Source: Xanthoparmelia taractica
Lineage: Eukaryota > Ascomycota > Lecanoromycetes > Lecanorales > Parmeliaceae
Reading direction: 5' to 3'
Assembly (NCBI GenBank): GCA_033085395.1
Contig: MU853192.1
Coordinates: forward strand, 62,001 to 126,000
Length of the DNA stretch: 64,000 nt
Shown here: positions 45,737 to 56,698 of the stretch, one piece after another
Layout of the letters: the number at the start of each line of letters is the position of its first letter
How positions within the stretch are numbered: position 1 is the first letter of the stretch
Translations under genes and position numbers: made by a program
Notes under the pieces: generated by a model
Database searches by the model: none
Told to the model about the DNA's origin: nothing
The model's input: the letters and a program-made list of their open reading frames with translations, nothing else

Positions 45737-46738
45737 ATGCCTACCAACCGCTCCGTTTGGCAGGACAAGCCCGGCGTGCCAGGTGTCATCCGAGAGGACC
45801 CCATTCCCGAGCTTGAAGATGAGCAGCTTTTGGTAAAGGTTCACGCTTGGGCCATGAATCCATGCGACGCCATGCTTCAGGACAAGTCTTTACCTTTCGT
45901 CAAGTACCCAGTCGTTTTGGGCCAGGACGTCGCCGGCACTGTCGAGGACGTTGGACCTACCGCCGCCTCAAAGTTCAAAGTTGGGGATCGCGTTTTTGGC
46001 TTCTCCATCAACAATGGCTTCAAGGGCTACGTGACTCTCAACCACGCCCTGGCTGCTAAGATCCCAAACTCCTTGTCCTTCAACGACGCTTCAGTCTTTC
46101 CCCTCTGTGTCACCACCTCCTCTCTTGCACTTTTCGGAAAAGACTACCTGGCTCTGCCTTTCCCCACCCTCAACCCTCCCAGCACCGGCGAATCCGTCTT
46201 GATCTGGGGAGGCAGCTCGGCTGTCGGTAGCAACGCCATTCAACTAGCCAAAGCTGCCGGTTTCGAAGTCCTCACCACTTGCGCTCCCCATAGCTTCCAC
46301 CATGTCAAGAGCCTCGGCGCCAACAAGGTCTTCGACTACAACATCCCCTCCGTCACCGACGATGTCGTGGCCGAGCTTGATAAAGGTATCTGCGCCGGCA
46401 TTTACTTAGCTGCGGGGAAAGTGGCCGACGCTTGCCAAGTCTCGCACCAGTCCACGCAAAAGCTCTTCGTTGCGTCTTCCAATCCGGTCATGCCGGGAGA
46501 CGCCCTAGAGGGCGTCGAGGCTAAGATGACTTTTGGCGCTGGCGGTGCCGATGCGTTTAAGGAGATACTTCCTATCACTTTCGGCGGTTTCTTGCTAGAG
46601 GCGCTGGAAAAGGGTGTGTATAAGGTTGCTCCGCCGCCAGAAGTCGTGCCGGCAAAGGGTCTCGAGGGGATTCAAGACGCGTTGGATAGGCTCAAAAAGG
46701 GCGTTTCGGCGAGGAAATTGGTCGTTGAGGCGGATTAG
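45737..46738 (+). CDS. Zinc-type dehydrogenase / enoyl-reductase-like MDR protein
   Basis: A 333-residue intronless member of the medium-chain dehydrogenase/reductase superfamily. The GroES-like half (residues 1-120) has HAWAMNPCDAMLQDKSLPF and PVVLGQDVAGTVEDVGP, typical of the non-zinc quinone-reductase and trans-acting enoyl-reductase branch. The structural-zinc cysteines are absent. The cofactor half has SVLIWGGSSAVGSNAIQLAK, with an AVGSNAIQ variant of the GxxxGxxxxQ NADPH motif. The frame is open upstream, but MPTNRSVWQDKPG is the likely start. Fungal relatives are annotated cipB-like dehydrogenases, and some serve as trans enoyl reductases of reducing PKSs. That fits the nearby PKS fragment, although the function cannot be decided from sequence. 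Confidence 0.82.
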   Translation: MPTNRSVWQDKPGVPGVIREDPIPELEDEQLLVKVHAWAMNPCDAMLQDKSLPFVKYPVVLGQDVAGTVEDVGPTAASKFKVGDRVFGFSINNGFKGYVTLNHALAAKIPNSLSFNDASVFPLCVTTSSLALFGKDYLALPFPTLNPPSTGESVLIWGGSSAVGSNAIQLAKAAGFEVLTTCAPHSFHHVKSLGANKVFDYNIPSVTDDVVAELDKGICAGIYLAAGKVADACQVSHQSTQKLFVASSNPVMPGDALEGVEAKMTFGAGGADAFKEILPITFGGFLLEALEKGVYKVAPPPEVVPAKGLEGIQDALDRLKKGVSARKLVVEAD

Positions 46739-47059
46739 AGTGTTAGGTTCTTGGTTTGGGTAGGTGTACTTTTGAGTTACGAGATGGGGATGGTGAATGA
46801 ATGGTTGTTACCCAATTAGCTTGATGCAGGAAGGGAATTGACAGGTTAGGGCGCTATGAACCAACAGGTTGATTACTCCGGGGGGGGGGGGGGATGATCA
46901 GAGTTCTTGTCATCATGGCGCTATATACTCACTGTACTCACCGATTTCAACCCGCGATTTCAGCCCGAAATAATGAACTTGACAAGGGTCGCCTCTAGAT
47001 TCCAAGGCTTTCAAGGGCCCCCCCAACCTAACCCGCGCTGGAGTACCCTGTTACGCCAA

Positions 47060-47128
47060 GGTTGGGGGTTGGGGGTTCGAAAAGGCATTCGGGGTACCCT
47101 TTTTCGCACTCTACCCCAACCCCCAACC
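47060..47128. repeat. Perfect 15-bp inverted repeat with G-tracts
   Basis: The left arm 47,060-47,074 (ggttgggggttgggg) and right arm 47,114-47,128 (ccccaacccccaacc) are exact reverse complements, separated by 39 nt. The inner bases gaaaagg/ccttttt add to the stem. The G-tracts could also form a quadruplex. No target-site duplication or transposase was seen. Confidence 0.8.
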
Positions 47129-47996
47129 CATATTAGGGCCCCGAACAAACCCCCTCCCCCATCCCAATGGCGCCGCGTACTAGCTGCAATAAGAGCCGAA
47201 AGTAGAATTGAAATCTGCTTCCCTTCCCAGGGCTCACGTAGGTATTCATTCATCTTGACCCCATCCCCCTTTCGATAAATTGGAGCTGTGCTTGCCCACC
47301 TTACCTCGAACTGTGAAGGCAGAGTATCGACAGCGAATAGTAGTCGCTATCACTATCATCGGCAAATAAGTATGATAATAGAATCTCAGTCTCGCAGCTC
47401 GGTAGAGGCCTCCGTCCGTCCGTCCGAACGAATTCTACATGAGCTGCCGCCAAATGGGGCTATAGAAACGAAAACGGTAGAAACTACTTGCTACTTGGTG
47501 GCTAAGCCTTCATTCAATTCAAGAAAGTTTACGTTGGCTATGTATATATACTGTACTCGTACGAGTACGTACTCTCAGTGAAAGAAAGAAAGTATTTTGA
47601 GACTTTCTGGGTATCAAGCTGCGAATGCTGCAGTGCCATCTACCACGTTTTCTTATTGCTTCGAGACGGTTGAAATGAGAGAAAGAGTGCACAGGCACAA
47701 GAAGCTGGAATAGGGATTTGGCAGAACTCAATAGTGCAAGCTGTACGTATGAAAGAGGGGGTACGATTCCTTTGCGGCATGCTACGACGATCGATTTCCT
47801 TAGATTATCTTTGAAACCGAGAAAGCGATGGATTAGGGTCTTGGATGTGCCCTGAGGGGCCCATCGCCTGGTTTCCCGCCACCGGCCTCCCGTATTGTTC
47901 TTGTCATGTGCACGAGGGGTTCACTCATAGTCAGGATCGAGTATAGTTTTGCAACGTCCGACCGACCATGGCGACCACCTCTCCTTACATCGCGCC

Positions 47997-48028
<32 letters not shown>
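47997..48028. repeat. CT dinucleotide microsatellite
   Basis: An almost pure run of ct units, interrupted once by ttt, lies in otherwise non-coding DNA. Confidence 0.9.
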
Positions 48029-48029
<1 letters not shown>

Positions 48030-48882
48030 GCTCGAACAACGCCGTGCCGTCCTTTTCGAAGAGCACACTATCCATCGCGCTCACTCACATTCGACAGCGT
48101 GAACGAATCTTGGCTCTGTTTCGCCGTGGCGCATGGACCTCGTTGTGCAGGCGTGCGATGATGGCGCAAATGCCTCCCAGACGACGGAGAGGCCCGCGCG
48201 ACTGAGTCACTAAATTGCTTACTTACTTCATCATTGGTGGGATTGTATTGTATGTACCTGTGTTGTGTTGTACGCGATTCCGTCCCGTCTTTGCATGGGC
48301 GGAGGGAGAGAGAATCAGCGGAAGAAGGAGGAGGATATGAATGTTTTTTAAAAGGCGATGTATGTTGATGCGGATGCGAGAAGGGGAAGGGGGGAAGAGG
48401 GAGAGGGAAAGGGGGAGAGGGAAGGGGGCTTAAAGCAGTTGAGTCGTGGAATGTGTGTTATATACATATCTGTTTGTCTCGTTCTCAATCGCGATCGCGA
48501 GCGAAGAGGGTAAGAGTCCCGGATTTACGTGTATATATGGATATTGAATTGGGAAATCTGTGAGAAATGTTGAGAAGCTCAGGTACTTAGATACTTGCTT
48601 GGATACTCTTAAAATTTCTCTGGCTCTGGTGATAGGAGTAGGAGTAGTAGTAGGAGGTAGTACTCGAAGAGCTCTAATGAATCATTTAGATGAGATGACC
48701 AACTTTGCTTGCAGGCTCTGCTCGTCCTTGCGAGTAGGATTATGGAGATGATCCGTTGTCCCCCTGTTCTGTCGAATGTCAAATATGTCGGAACGGACGT
48801 TGCTCACTAGGCTTGGGGCCCAATGCATCCCATTCGTTGGCACAATCCTTCGCTGACCATTGATTCAAGGCGCCGAAGTCCT

Positions 48883-49218
48883 TTACTCGTTCAAGTAAGC
48901 TAAAAGTTGTTCCCCGACACGCAGCGGGGTGGTCCATGCGCTGACCTTTCTTGCCCCAATCTCAGACTCATGATTCTGCCAGTCATTGTAGGCTTCCTCG
49001 AGTGCTTCGGCCTTGTATTATTCATCAAATATGTAGGCCATATGAGGCATGGGACTTGCATCCACCGCCGTCCAAGTCCCCATGTACTCGCATAGCCTTT
49101 GGTAATGCATCTGGAGCTCTGCAATTTGATAAACTCTACCAGAATTGGTCTCGAAATGAATATCTTTTGCCACGTACTGTCCCGGTGGCTGCTCCGTGAC
49201 GATATGTGCAAGGCTTAG
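48883..49218 (-). pseudogene. Unassigned coding fragment with one internal TAA
   Basis: A minus-strand frame of 112 codons reads like a real protein: QYVAKDIHFETNSGRVYQIA, CEYMGTWTAVDASPMPHMAY, then IFDE, TAA, then YKAEALEEAYNDWQNHESEI and a final VGEQLLAYLNE stop. It begins just below the DUF7580 stop codon and has no ATG near its start. The single TAA and the missing N-terminus suggest a truncated pseudogene or a 3' exon whose upstream part I could not find. I do not recognise the family. Confidence 0.35.
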
Positions 49219-51105
49219 CTACCCAGATGGAACTTCCGAAACCCTTCCTCGAGTTCTGCTAGAGGACAGATGATATCATGATGAAATGCCGCTTGTAGCT
49301 GGTCATTGTTCAGGTCATCTCCGCAAGGGAACACGCACTCCACCAGCTGTTCCACAATCTTGTGATAAGTAATACCCATGACCGATTGTTTAGACTTTGC
49401 TAGCCTTCTTGCAGTGAAGAAATCTGTGTATTGATCATCTTGACCGTTTGTTAGATCGTTATCCTGCTTCAAGCTGTCCAGGCTGGCAGCATACGCAATC
49501 TCAAGAAGAACGACCCCGAGGCTAAATAGTACTTGATTGCGTGCTATTGTTCGTTGAGGAATTGTTGAGGCACGCGAAGGCTGTTCATCGGGTCCCTTTA
49601 TTTTGGCATTGAGGTGCGGTGCAGAGAGATTGGAAATCTCCTGCGTTTGCGTGGTTTCATTAGCACCAAAGAAGAGGATATCTTCGCTTCGCCACGATAG
49701 TCGCAGCCAAGGCGTGGAGTGATATTGAAGGACCGCTATAGCTAAGTTTTTGGCAAGGCCCAAGCGTTCATGAAGAGGGATACCGCCAACAAGTCCAGGT
49801 CGTGAAGCTGATCTGATGAGTTGCCCAAGTGAAGTAGCCTTGCGTGATCGAGAACAAGGTGTGATCGCGGAAGGATATACGAAATGCTTGCATTTGTCCG
49901 TATTTTCGAGTACGCCAACACAGACATTAGCTTTCCGTGGCTCCCGAAAACAGCGGCGGAGGTCGTCGCAAAAGTCTCTCTTCACGCAGTTCTTAGACGT
50001 GAAAGCGTCGGAGGCGATCGTGATGGGAAAGCTCTGTACAAGTGCTGGGACTGGTGCTTGGAACCTTACGCACTCTTTGATCTTCCTTGGAGCCTGGCTG
50101 CCAGCACCGTCGAATTGGCGTTTGAGCGTTTTTCCGATTTCGTCAAGGGTTGGGCCCTTGTCATTAGATGGCATGCTCGTCCCGTCACCAAGGCTAGATT
50201 CAACCAGGAACCATATTGGGTCTCCTGAGCCTGCAGAACCAGCCAATGTCATATGCGTAAAAGCCATACTGAACTTGACTTGTGGTGCGTTTTGCCCATC
50301 GCTCACAAACTGCTCAACCTCCACTCGGAAATGAGCCACATGTTCTGTGTGCTTGTTGCAAGCCTTTCCCAGAGCTTCGTATACCTGTTGCGAGGCTTTG
50401 CGAATAGTCTGGTACTTACGGACATCGTTTCGGGAATCGCGATAGACTTTGGACTGAACACTAGTCACCGACGCAGCCCGCGTCCGCGTCTGACTAAATA
50501 GCACTCTGAGATCCTCATTGTGTGTTCGCAGCGCAGCAATGTTTCGATCTAGCCGCGACTTTGAGAAGCTGAAGCACAGCTTCTCGCCTATATTATGTCG
50601 CCAGGCTTTGGATCTCAAAGACCTGGGGATCGCCTAAGCAGAGATCGTCAGCAACAAGTCCTCCCCGAAGTTGCGTCCACCTCGGCGCAATAATTCCTAC
50701 CTGGCGTTCTTGCTCGACCATGGCACAGAGTTTGTTATTCTCGCCATCTATATCTTGAAGCCGCTCTTCAATCAATTCAATGATTGTTACGCATGCTTGC
50801 TTCGATTCACCAAGTTGTTCAAGAAGCCTATCATTCAGCTGACAGTCGGACCAAGTCTCTTTTGTCAGAAGCTCGAGCATGCTAGAGGCGGCATCGTGCT
50901 CGATGACCTCCTCCAACAGATTGCGACATTCATTCCGGAAAATCGTCCGTTGAACATCCAACTCCTTGGAGTATATTTTGGCTTCTTTTGCAAACCTTTT
51001 GTATCGGAGGAATGGGCCCAAGACGTTATCATAGCCTTTGGCGGCGGAGAGTATTAAAGGGAGAATGGCCAGCGCCAAGCCGGCCGCCGCCTCTATCCCA
51101 GACAT
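49215..51105 (-). CDS. DUF7580-type protein with N-terminal helical domain
   Basis: A deduced 607-residue protein in two exons, 51105-50701 and 50633-49215. The 67-nt intron has donor gtagga, branch gctgac and acceptor ttag. The ATG at 51,105 begins MSGIEAAAGLALAILPLILS, the hydrophobic start shared by many fungal HeLo-like/DUF7580 proteins. A helical region of about 130 residues follows (KELDVQRTIFRNECRNLLEE). The C-terminal half, from SLGQLIRSASRPGLVGGIPL, resembles a degenerate kinase-like fold: ERLGLAKNLAIAVLQYHSTP and WLRLSWRSEDILFFG in the place of the catalytic loop, without HRD or DFG. Fungal members are thought of as cell-death or signalling-related, but this is not proven. It is divergent from the chromatin-domain gene, with 310 bp between them. 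Confidence 0.65.
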
Positions 51106-51415
51106 TGCAAGCTCAGGCAGGGTAGAGACCAACACCACGCTGCGTTATCATGGACCTCAGTGGGAGTGCAAAGGCCGAGTTTCAATACTTACGGGTCGAG
51201 TAAAGATATTCCAATGTGAGAAGAAAGGCAAGTGTTGAAGGGTGAAGCGGGGTTTTTGCACAGCCTACCCGGTTTATGGATCAGGCTGCAAGGCTGCCAT
51301 GCGCGGCACAAGCTGAGGTGCTTTCCTTTGCGCCGACAGAGTGCTATTTTTTCATAGCTTTGGGCAAGTCGCAGACCAGTGCTGCGCATGAATCTTGTGT
51401 CCTATATATCTCGTC
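51106..51415. promoter_or_regulatory. Bidirectional promoter, DUF7580 / chromatin mosaic gene
   Basis: This is 310 bp between two divergent start codons. No operator was recognised. The shared region makes co-regulation of the two genes likely. Confidence 0.45.
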
Positions 51416-54400
51416 ATGGACCATGGCCAGCGTCCAGCCATGGATGATACACTTACGTCAGTCAGCAGTGCCAATGGCCAGAGAGATCGGACGCAGGAGT
51501 GGCTTGATGGCCACCCCTGTAGCTCCTCAGGTGTCAATGAGACTTTGAACGACAACGACGATGGGGACCAAGACTTCGCTACCCGTCTCTACTCTCTCTG
51601 CCTACGTCTACTCCTGTTTTTGTGCCAACGAGAACAGAACGTCCCATCCAAGAGATCAAAGGTGGCCAATCTCAAGGAAGAGCTTGGAAAACTATATTTG
51701 TGGGGTGAGGCATTCAGAAGTGGGAAACTCGATCGAGCTTTGGAATACTCCAATGACGTGCGTGGCAACGTCTTGGATTCTCTGGGGGATATTGGCAAAA
51801 TACTCCTTCGTGGTATGATTCACGATTTTTGTTTGGCTGCCCATCATGAAAGATGCGCTAACGAAGTCACCTTAGAATTATGGCCATCCCATATATCCGA
51901 GCTCCCCGGAGGTTCTCTTCAGGAGAATATTCATGAGTTGAAGTTCCTAGTTGAGCAGACTAAGGATATCACATCCACGAAGGACCATGTAGCAACACTA
52001 GATGACAGTGATTGGGCAGATGAATCTGATACAGACGAAGAAGATTCTTCTGACGATGATACCACCAACATCGTTGACGAGCTTCGACTACAAACACAAT
52101 GGCTCACGCAATTGGGTCCTATTCTAGAGCAGAACCTTATCAGCGCCCAGAAACCTCGTATCCAAGCCTCCCTTCCAGCAACTGTTCCATTCTCTGTGTC
52201 TGGACCTGCGGAAGTCTACGTGTCACTGGTGCGGGAAAAATACAAGCTGGCGCAAGATAAACTGGTTGAGCGGCTGGGAGAAGCGAACTGGCAAAGACAC
52301 ATTTCCGTACGGAAGTCCATGGAAGCCTCGGCCAACGTCGTTGAAGAAACAACTGCACCTGTTGAGAGAGGATACCTTCCCCCCACGGACCACTACATAT
52401 CGAATTCTGTAAACGTATTGCCCGTGCCTGCCACCTGTCCGCCATCAAACGCTCCACCTTCTAGCGATCAACACGATGTACTCGCACCTTCTATGGGCCC
52501 ACCTACTAAAACGCGGAAGAGGAAAGCGCCAACATTGCGTGCTGTTGATTGGGAGCCGTACAAAGCTCGAATCATCGAGCTCCATATCACGCAGAAGCCG
52601 CCACTTTCACTGAAAGAGGTAAAAGACACTATGGAAAGGGAGTTCGGATTCGTAGCAGAGTATGTCGCTCCAAGATGAGGCGTCAAGGCAGGGCTTTTAA
52701 CTATTCTCATACTGACTGTTATTTCCTAAAGGATGCGGCAATACCGAACGCGTATAAGCCAATGGGGTCTGGACAAAAAAATCAAGCCGCAAGAGATGAA
52801 AGCAATCGTCCGAAAGCGACAGACCAGAAAGTTGGTTGAAATTGACAAAAAGCCGCTTCATTGTGAGGTTAGAGGAAGTGCTGTGGAGCTAGAGAAAGTC
52901 GAGAGATGGATGAAGAGGAACAATGTTCAGGAAACAATTTTGTATGGTCCGAGCTCTCCTGCGGGTAAGTGTATTAGACATGATTTTGACAGGCCGACCG
53001 TCTAACATAGACTAGATACCCCGTTCGCCGTTTGTTGTTGGACAGAGAAATCGACTTCAAGTCCTGCAGATTCGACAAGAACCCAAGAATTTTCCATGGG
53101 AGGCGCTGCAACCATCCCACAGACTCCTCAACCATTCTCTCCTACCCCTTCAATCTCCAGCGTTACCCAGGCTGCATCCAGCTCCTTTGTGGGACAGAGC
53201 CCCGCTCCTATTCATCAAACTGATCCAACTGGGTTTACGGGTCTCGGCCCTGTCGAGCACCGATATAGAGAGGCGGATGAAGCGCAACTAAGACAAACAC
53301 TTTCTGAGAACGAAACGCTCTATGGAACTGACCACCGTAACTATCGGCAAACGCTGGAAGCCTTGGCTGACTTGTTGATGGATCAAGGAAGGTATAAGTC
53401 TGCAGAAGAAATATGTCGAAGGCTTTCAGCCGTGACCCAATCCGTGTTTAGGCCCTATTCCACGTTTCATGACTCAGCCCTTGGTCCGAGTATCCCGGAG
53501 CAGACGGAGTACGCCCCGTCTCACACATCATTTCAATCGAGCAATACAGAAGGGGAACGAGAATCTATACGGGTACCGGCGACACCAGTAGAAGTCACTG
53601 ACGGAAAGCCTTTCCGGTGTTTCCTCTGTAAATGCATGCTCTCGAATATCAAAAATCGAGTCGATTGGAAGTAGGTTTCCTTTGATCGTTCTTCTCTCGA
53701 TGACTTTGACGGCCGTGAGGTTAACAAGAATCTAGAATGCACTTCTTCGCAGACCTACAACCCTATATATGTACCTTCGCCGACTGCAAAGACGAGTTGG
53801 CGCAATTCCCTAATCGAGCAGCGTGGGCGGAACATGAGTTCTCCCAGCATCGCATCACCCAGTCGTGGAGCTGCCCCAAATGCCCTCAGGCTTTCAACAA
53901 CGTTCCTAGATGGCAGAACCATATTCAGGAGAGACATTGCCTTTTCTTCTCTGACCGGAATCTCAACATTGCAAAGGACATGGCATGCAAGACTGAGGCA
54001 ACGCGGATCGAAGACGATGAGTGTCCCCTCTGTCGCATTGTTCTTGGCAAGCCTCGTCGAGCATTTGTCAAGCATGTGGGGCGACACATGGAAGAAATTG
54101 CCCTAATGGCATTACCACGAAATGTTGAAGAGGACTCAGAAGATGGATCTGTGAGTACGGACCGTACTGACACATCTTTTTGTAAGAGCGGGACAAGTTT
54201 TCAAGCGAACCCATCGGTCAAACCCGAGAGAGTTGTTTCGGGGGCCAACACTAGCTCAAGCGGCAGTCCTACTCCTTTTGCCTGCGAACACTGCGGCCAA
54301 ACGTTCTCGGAAAGTAGTGAGCTCATGTGTGTCCCTCCGCCAGCACCTTTCCCTGTTGCTATGTCTGTGGTATCGTGTGTATCGCTGACTCAATCACTTT

Positions 54401-56698
54401 TTTCAGCGTCCACAACATAGTGCATACTCACCCCTTCAGATGTGTGGTCCCTGGATGCAAATTCCCCGGTGGACGATACCAAAAGGATCTTGATAGCCAC
54501 ATGATGCAAGAGATCCACGGCAATTTCGACTTTGAATCTTTTTTGGCGGAGGCTCCGACCGAGACTGTACCTGCCGTTAAGCCTCACGCCCCTGATCAGT
54601 CAGATCACGAAGAGGTTGAACACGTAACAAGGGAGTATGATAGCTCAGGCGAGGCAAAAATATCACCAGTAGGAGAGCTGTTGGGAGGTCGGGTATTCCG
54701 CATACGGACCTTTGTCATACCACGTCGAAGTGAAAAGCATTTAATGCTGGGAACTGAATGCGCGCGTGTACTCGGCTATCGGGACTCGTACCTTTTCTTT
54801 AGTAAAAATCGACCTCTGCTCAAAATCCTTGCTACGCAACAAGATAAGGACGATCTGATAGACCAGGAGATTCTTCCGTACTCCTATCGATCACGGCATA
54901 TCGCACTTGTTACTGCTAAATCGATCTTTCGTCAATTCGGTGCTAGAGTAATCGAGGGAGGCCGACGTGTTCGAGATGATTATTGGGAAGCCAAGGCCGT
55001 CAAGAGCGGCTTTACTGAAGAGGATATGCCAGGCCAAATCCCAATGAAGAGTGCGAAAGCCGCGGGTGTCGCTGGACAGGCTGAACACTCGCAGGGCGGA
55101 CCGGCTCAACACTCTGCTAGTTTTTCCAGAAAATTAGATACTGATTTGTTCAGAGAGCGACAGCCGAGTCCCGGCAAAGAAAGGCGTGACAGCAGGGCTC
55201 GCGAAGCTACTCCCTTCGGGACTATCGGTGATTGTCCATCCTTATCAACCACGAACAGTTTGGCTCAGCGATCATCGTCTGTTGAGACTTCGACCCCGAG
55301 GCAATTTGGAATTTTAGGACAACACAAGAATCATGTAGACCTGATCAATCTCGGGCGAGTGGACGCTCTTGGGCCACCTAGCCAGGACTATCCTATGGTA
55401 TTTCTTCTTTCCATCTACTCATACACCCGTTCCTTTTGCTATGCGCTTCGGTCGCAGTCGCTAAAATTGTGTTTTTCCAGCCGGCTCCACCTCTTTGGTT
55501 AAACCAAGGGCTTGCGATGCTCCAACAGACCTACCCTGACGACCTTTTTGAGCCTACAATGCGATATACAGCCGTTTCTACTATCAGCGATTTACCACAA
55601 CGGTTGGCCCCTAATGAGCCTGTACCCCCAGATACGAAGTTCATGTATTACCCCCGGATCAAATGTCTGGATTGCCCTGGAACATTGTATCTGCCAGGGC
55701 CGGCTGGTACGGTGGACAGTTTCGAGACCCATCAGAAAAACAGGCTACATAGGGAAAATGTCGAACGGAGAAGGAAGCTCGTGCTGCCTAGCGCTCAAGA
55801 AGCCACGCCTTTCCCGCAGATAGTAATTCGAAGACCATCGAAGCCGAGGCAGGAACGCCTGAATGAATACTTCGTTAGTGGCGAGGGCATTCATCGCGAA
55901 GTCTTGCAGCGAGAGATTCGCAACTATCTTGGACCCGAGGCTCACTCGAGGCCCTCAACCTACAATGTTTGACGATGTACTCGCCAGCCATAAAAGAAGT
56001 ACAAACTAACTTCCATCTAGGGAAATAGCGGTTATGTTATTACTGCTGTCCGACCATTCTCATCAGTTAGTCTCATCTCTTCTAGCTACTGCTTCGATCT
56101 TCTGCTAATATATCTTCGCCATCAATAGAAGATGTTGGATGATTTAATCGAGCTTTCTAAATTATACGCCGCAGAGAATCGTGAGATAAGAAAAAGAGGT
56201 CAAGGTAAGATAATTATCTGTCCTTACATATAACGTAACTAAAGCGCTTTTAGATATAGCGTATGGAGAATCCGAGACAGGTCGGCGCCAGGAATTGCGA
56301 GCAGGTGCAGAAGACAATGCCACAGCATCTTGCTATTGGTCTGTAGCAGAGCAGATTGATTTTTTCAATCTTGTTCTCTACTTCGGGACAGATTGGCAAG
56401 CTATTGCTGCTACTATGAAGACAAAGACGGCTGGAATGGTATACAAGCCTGCCATCTCTTCCCAAGTAATATGTACTAAGATATCACTCAGGTCAACAAT
56501 TTTTACAACCATAAAATCCAAGAAGGCGAATTGGGCCAGCAATTGGAGGAGAATGCTGCGCGAGTTGACGCTATGATTGCAGACCGAGTGGATATGGGGC
56601 CGTTACCAGTTCCAACTTCAATGGAACGATGGGAAGACACCACGCACCCAATGGTCCTGAATGATTTAGCGGACCAGTCCAGGCCTCTGGACCGGTAA
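51416..56698 (+). CDS. Clr5-TPR-C2H2-RSC7/Swp82-Snf5 segment-SANT mosaic protein
   Basis: A deduced 1,570-residue chromatin-type protein from ten exons: 51416-52659, 52732-52964, 53016-53670, 53736-54326, 54407-55397, 55481-55966, 56021-56065, 56129-56204, 56254-56438 and 56492-56698 (sum 4,713 nt, divisible by three). All nine introns (50-83 nt) have GT-AG ends and most have a CTRAY-like branch. Domains in order: acidic N-terminus; Clr5 domain near 380-450 (VDWEPYKARIIELHITQKPP ... QYRTRISQWGLDKK); TPR-like helices near 570-625; C2H2 fingers near 690-790 and 890-945 (ICTFADC, WSCPKCPQAF, FACEHCGQTF); RSC7/Swp82 module near 1000-1120 (TECARVLGYRDSYLFF, ILPYSYRSRHIALVTAKSIF); Snf5-type finger near 1300 (PRIKCLDCPGTLYLPGP); the fungal motif EGIHREVLQREIRNYLGPEA; and SANT near 1462-1515 (YWSVAEQIDFFNLVLYFGTD). 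The last exon could continue, since its stop overlaps a GTAAGC donor. Confidence 0.75.

Larger units (their letters stand above)
46739..48882. other. Low-complexity intergenic region
   Basis: This is 2.1 kb without a supported gene. It holds a G14 run (46,880-46,893), a perfect inverted repeat (47,060-47,128), a CT microsatellite (47,997-48,028) and a purine-only stretch (about 48,385-48,428). The density of simple sequence explains the several open frames that cross it. Confidence 0.45.
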
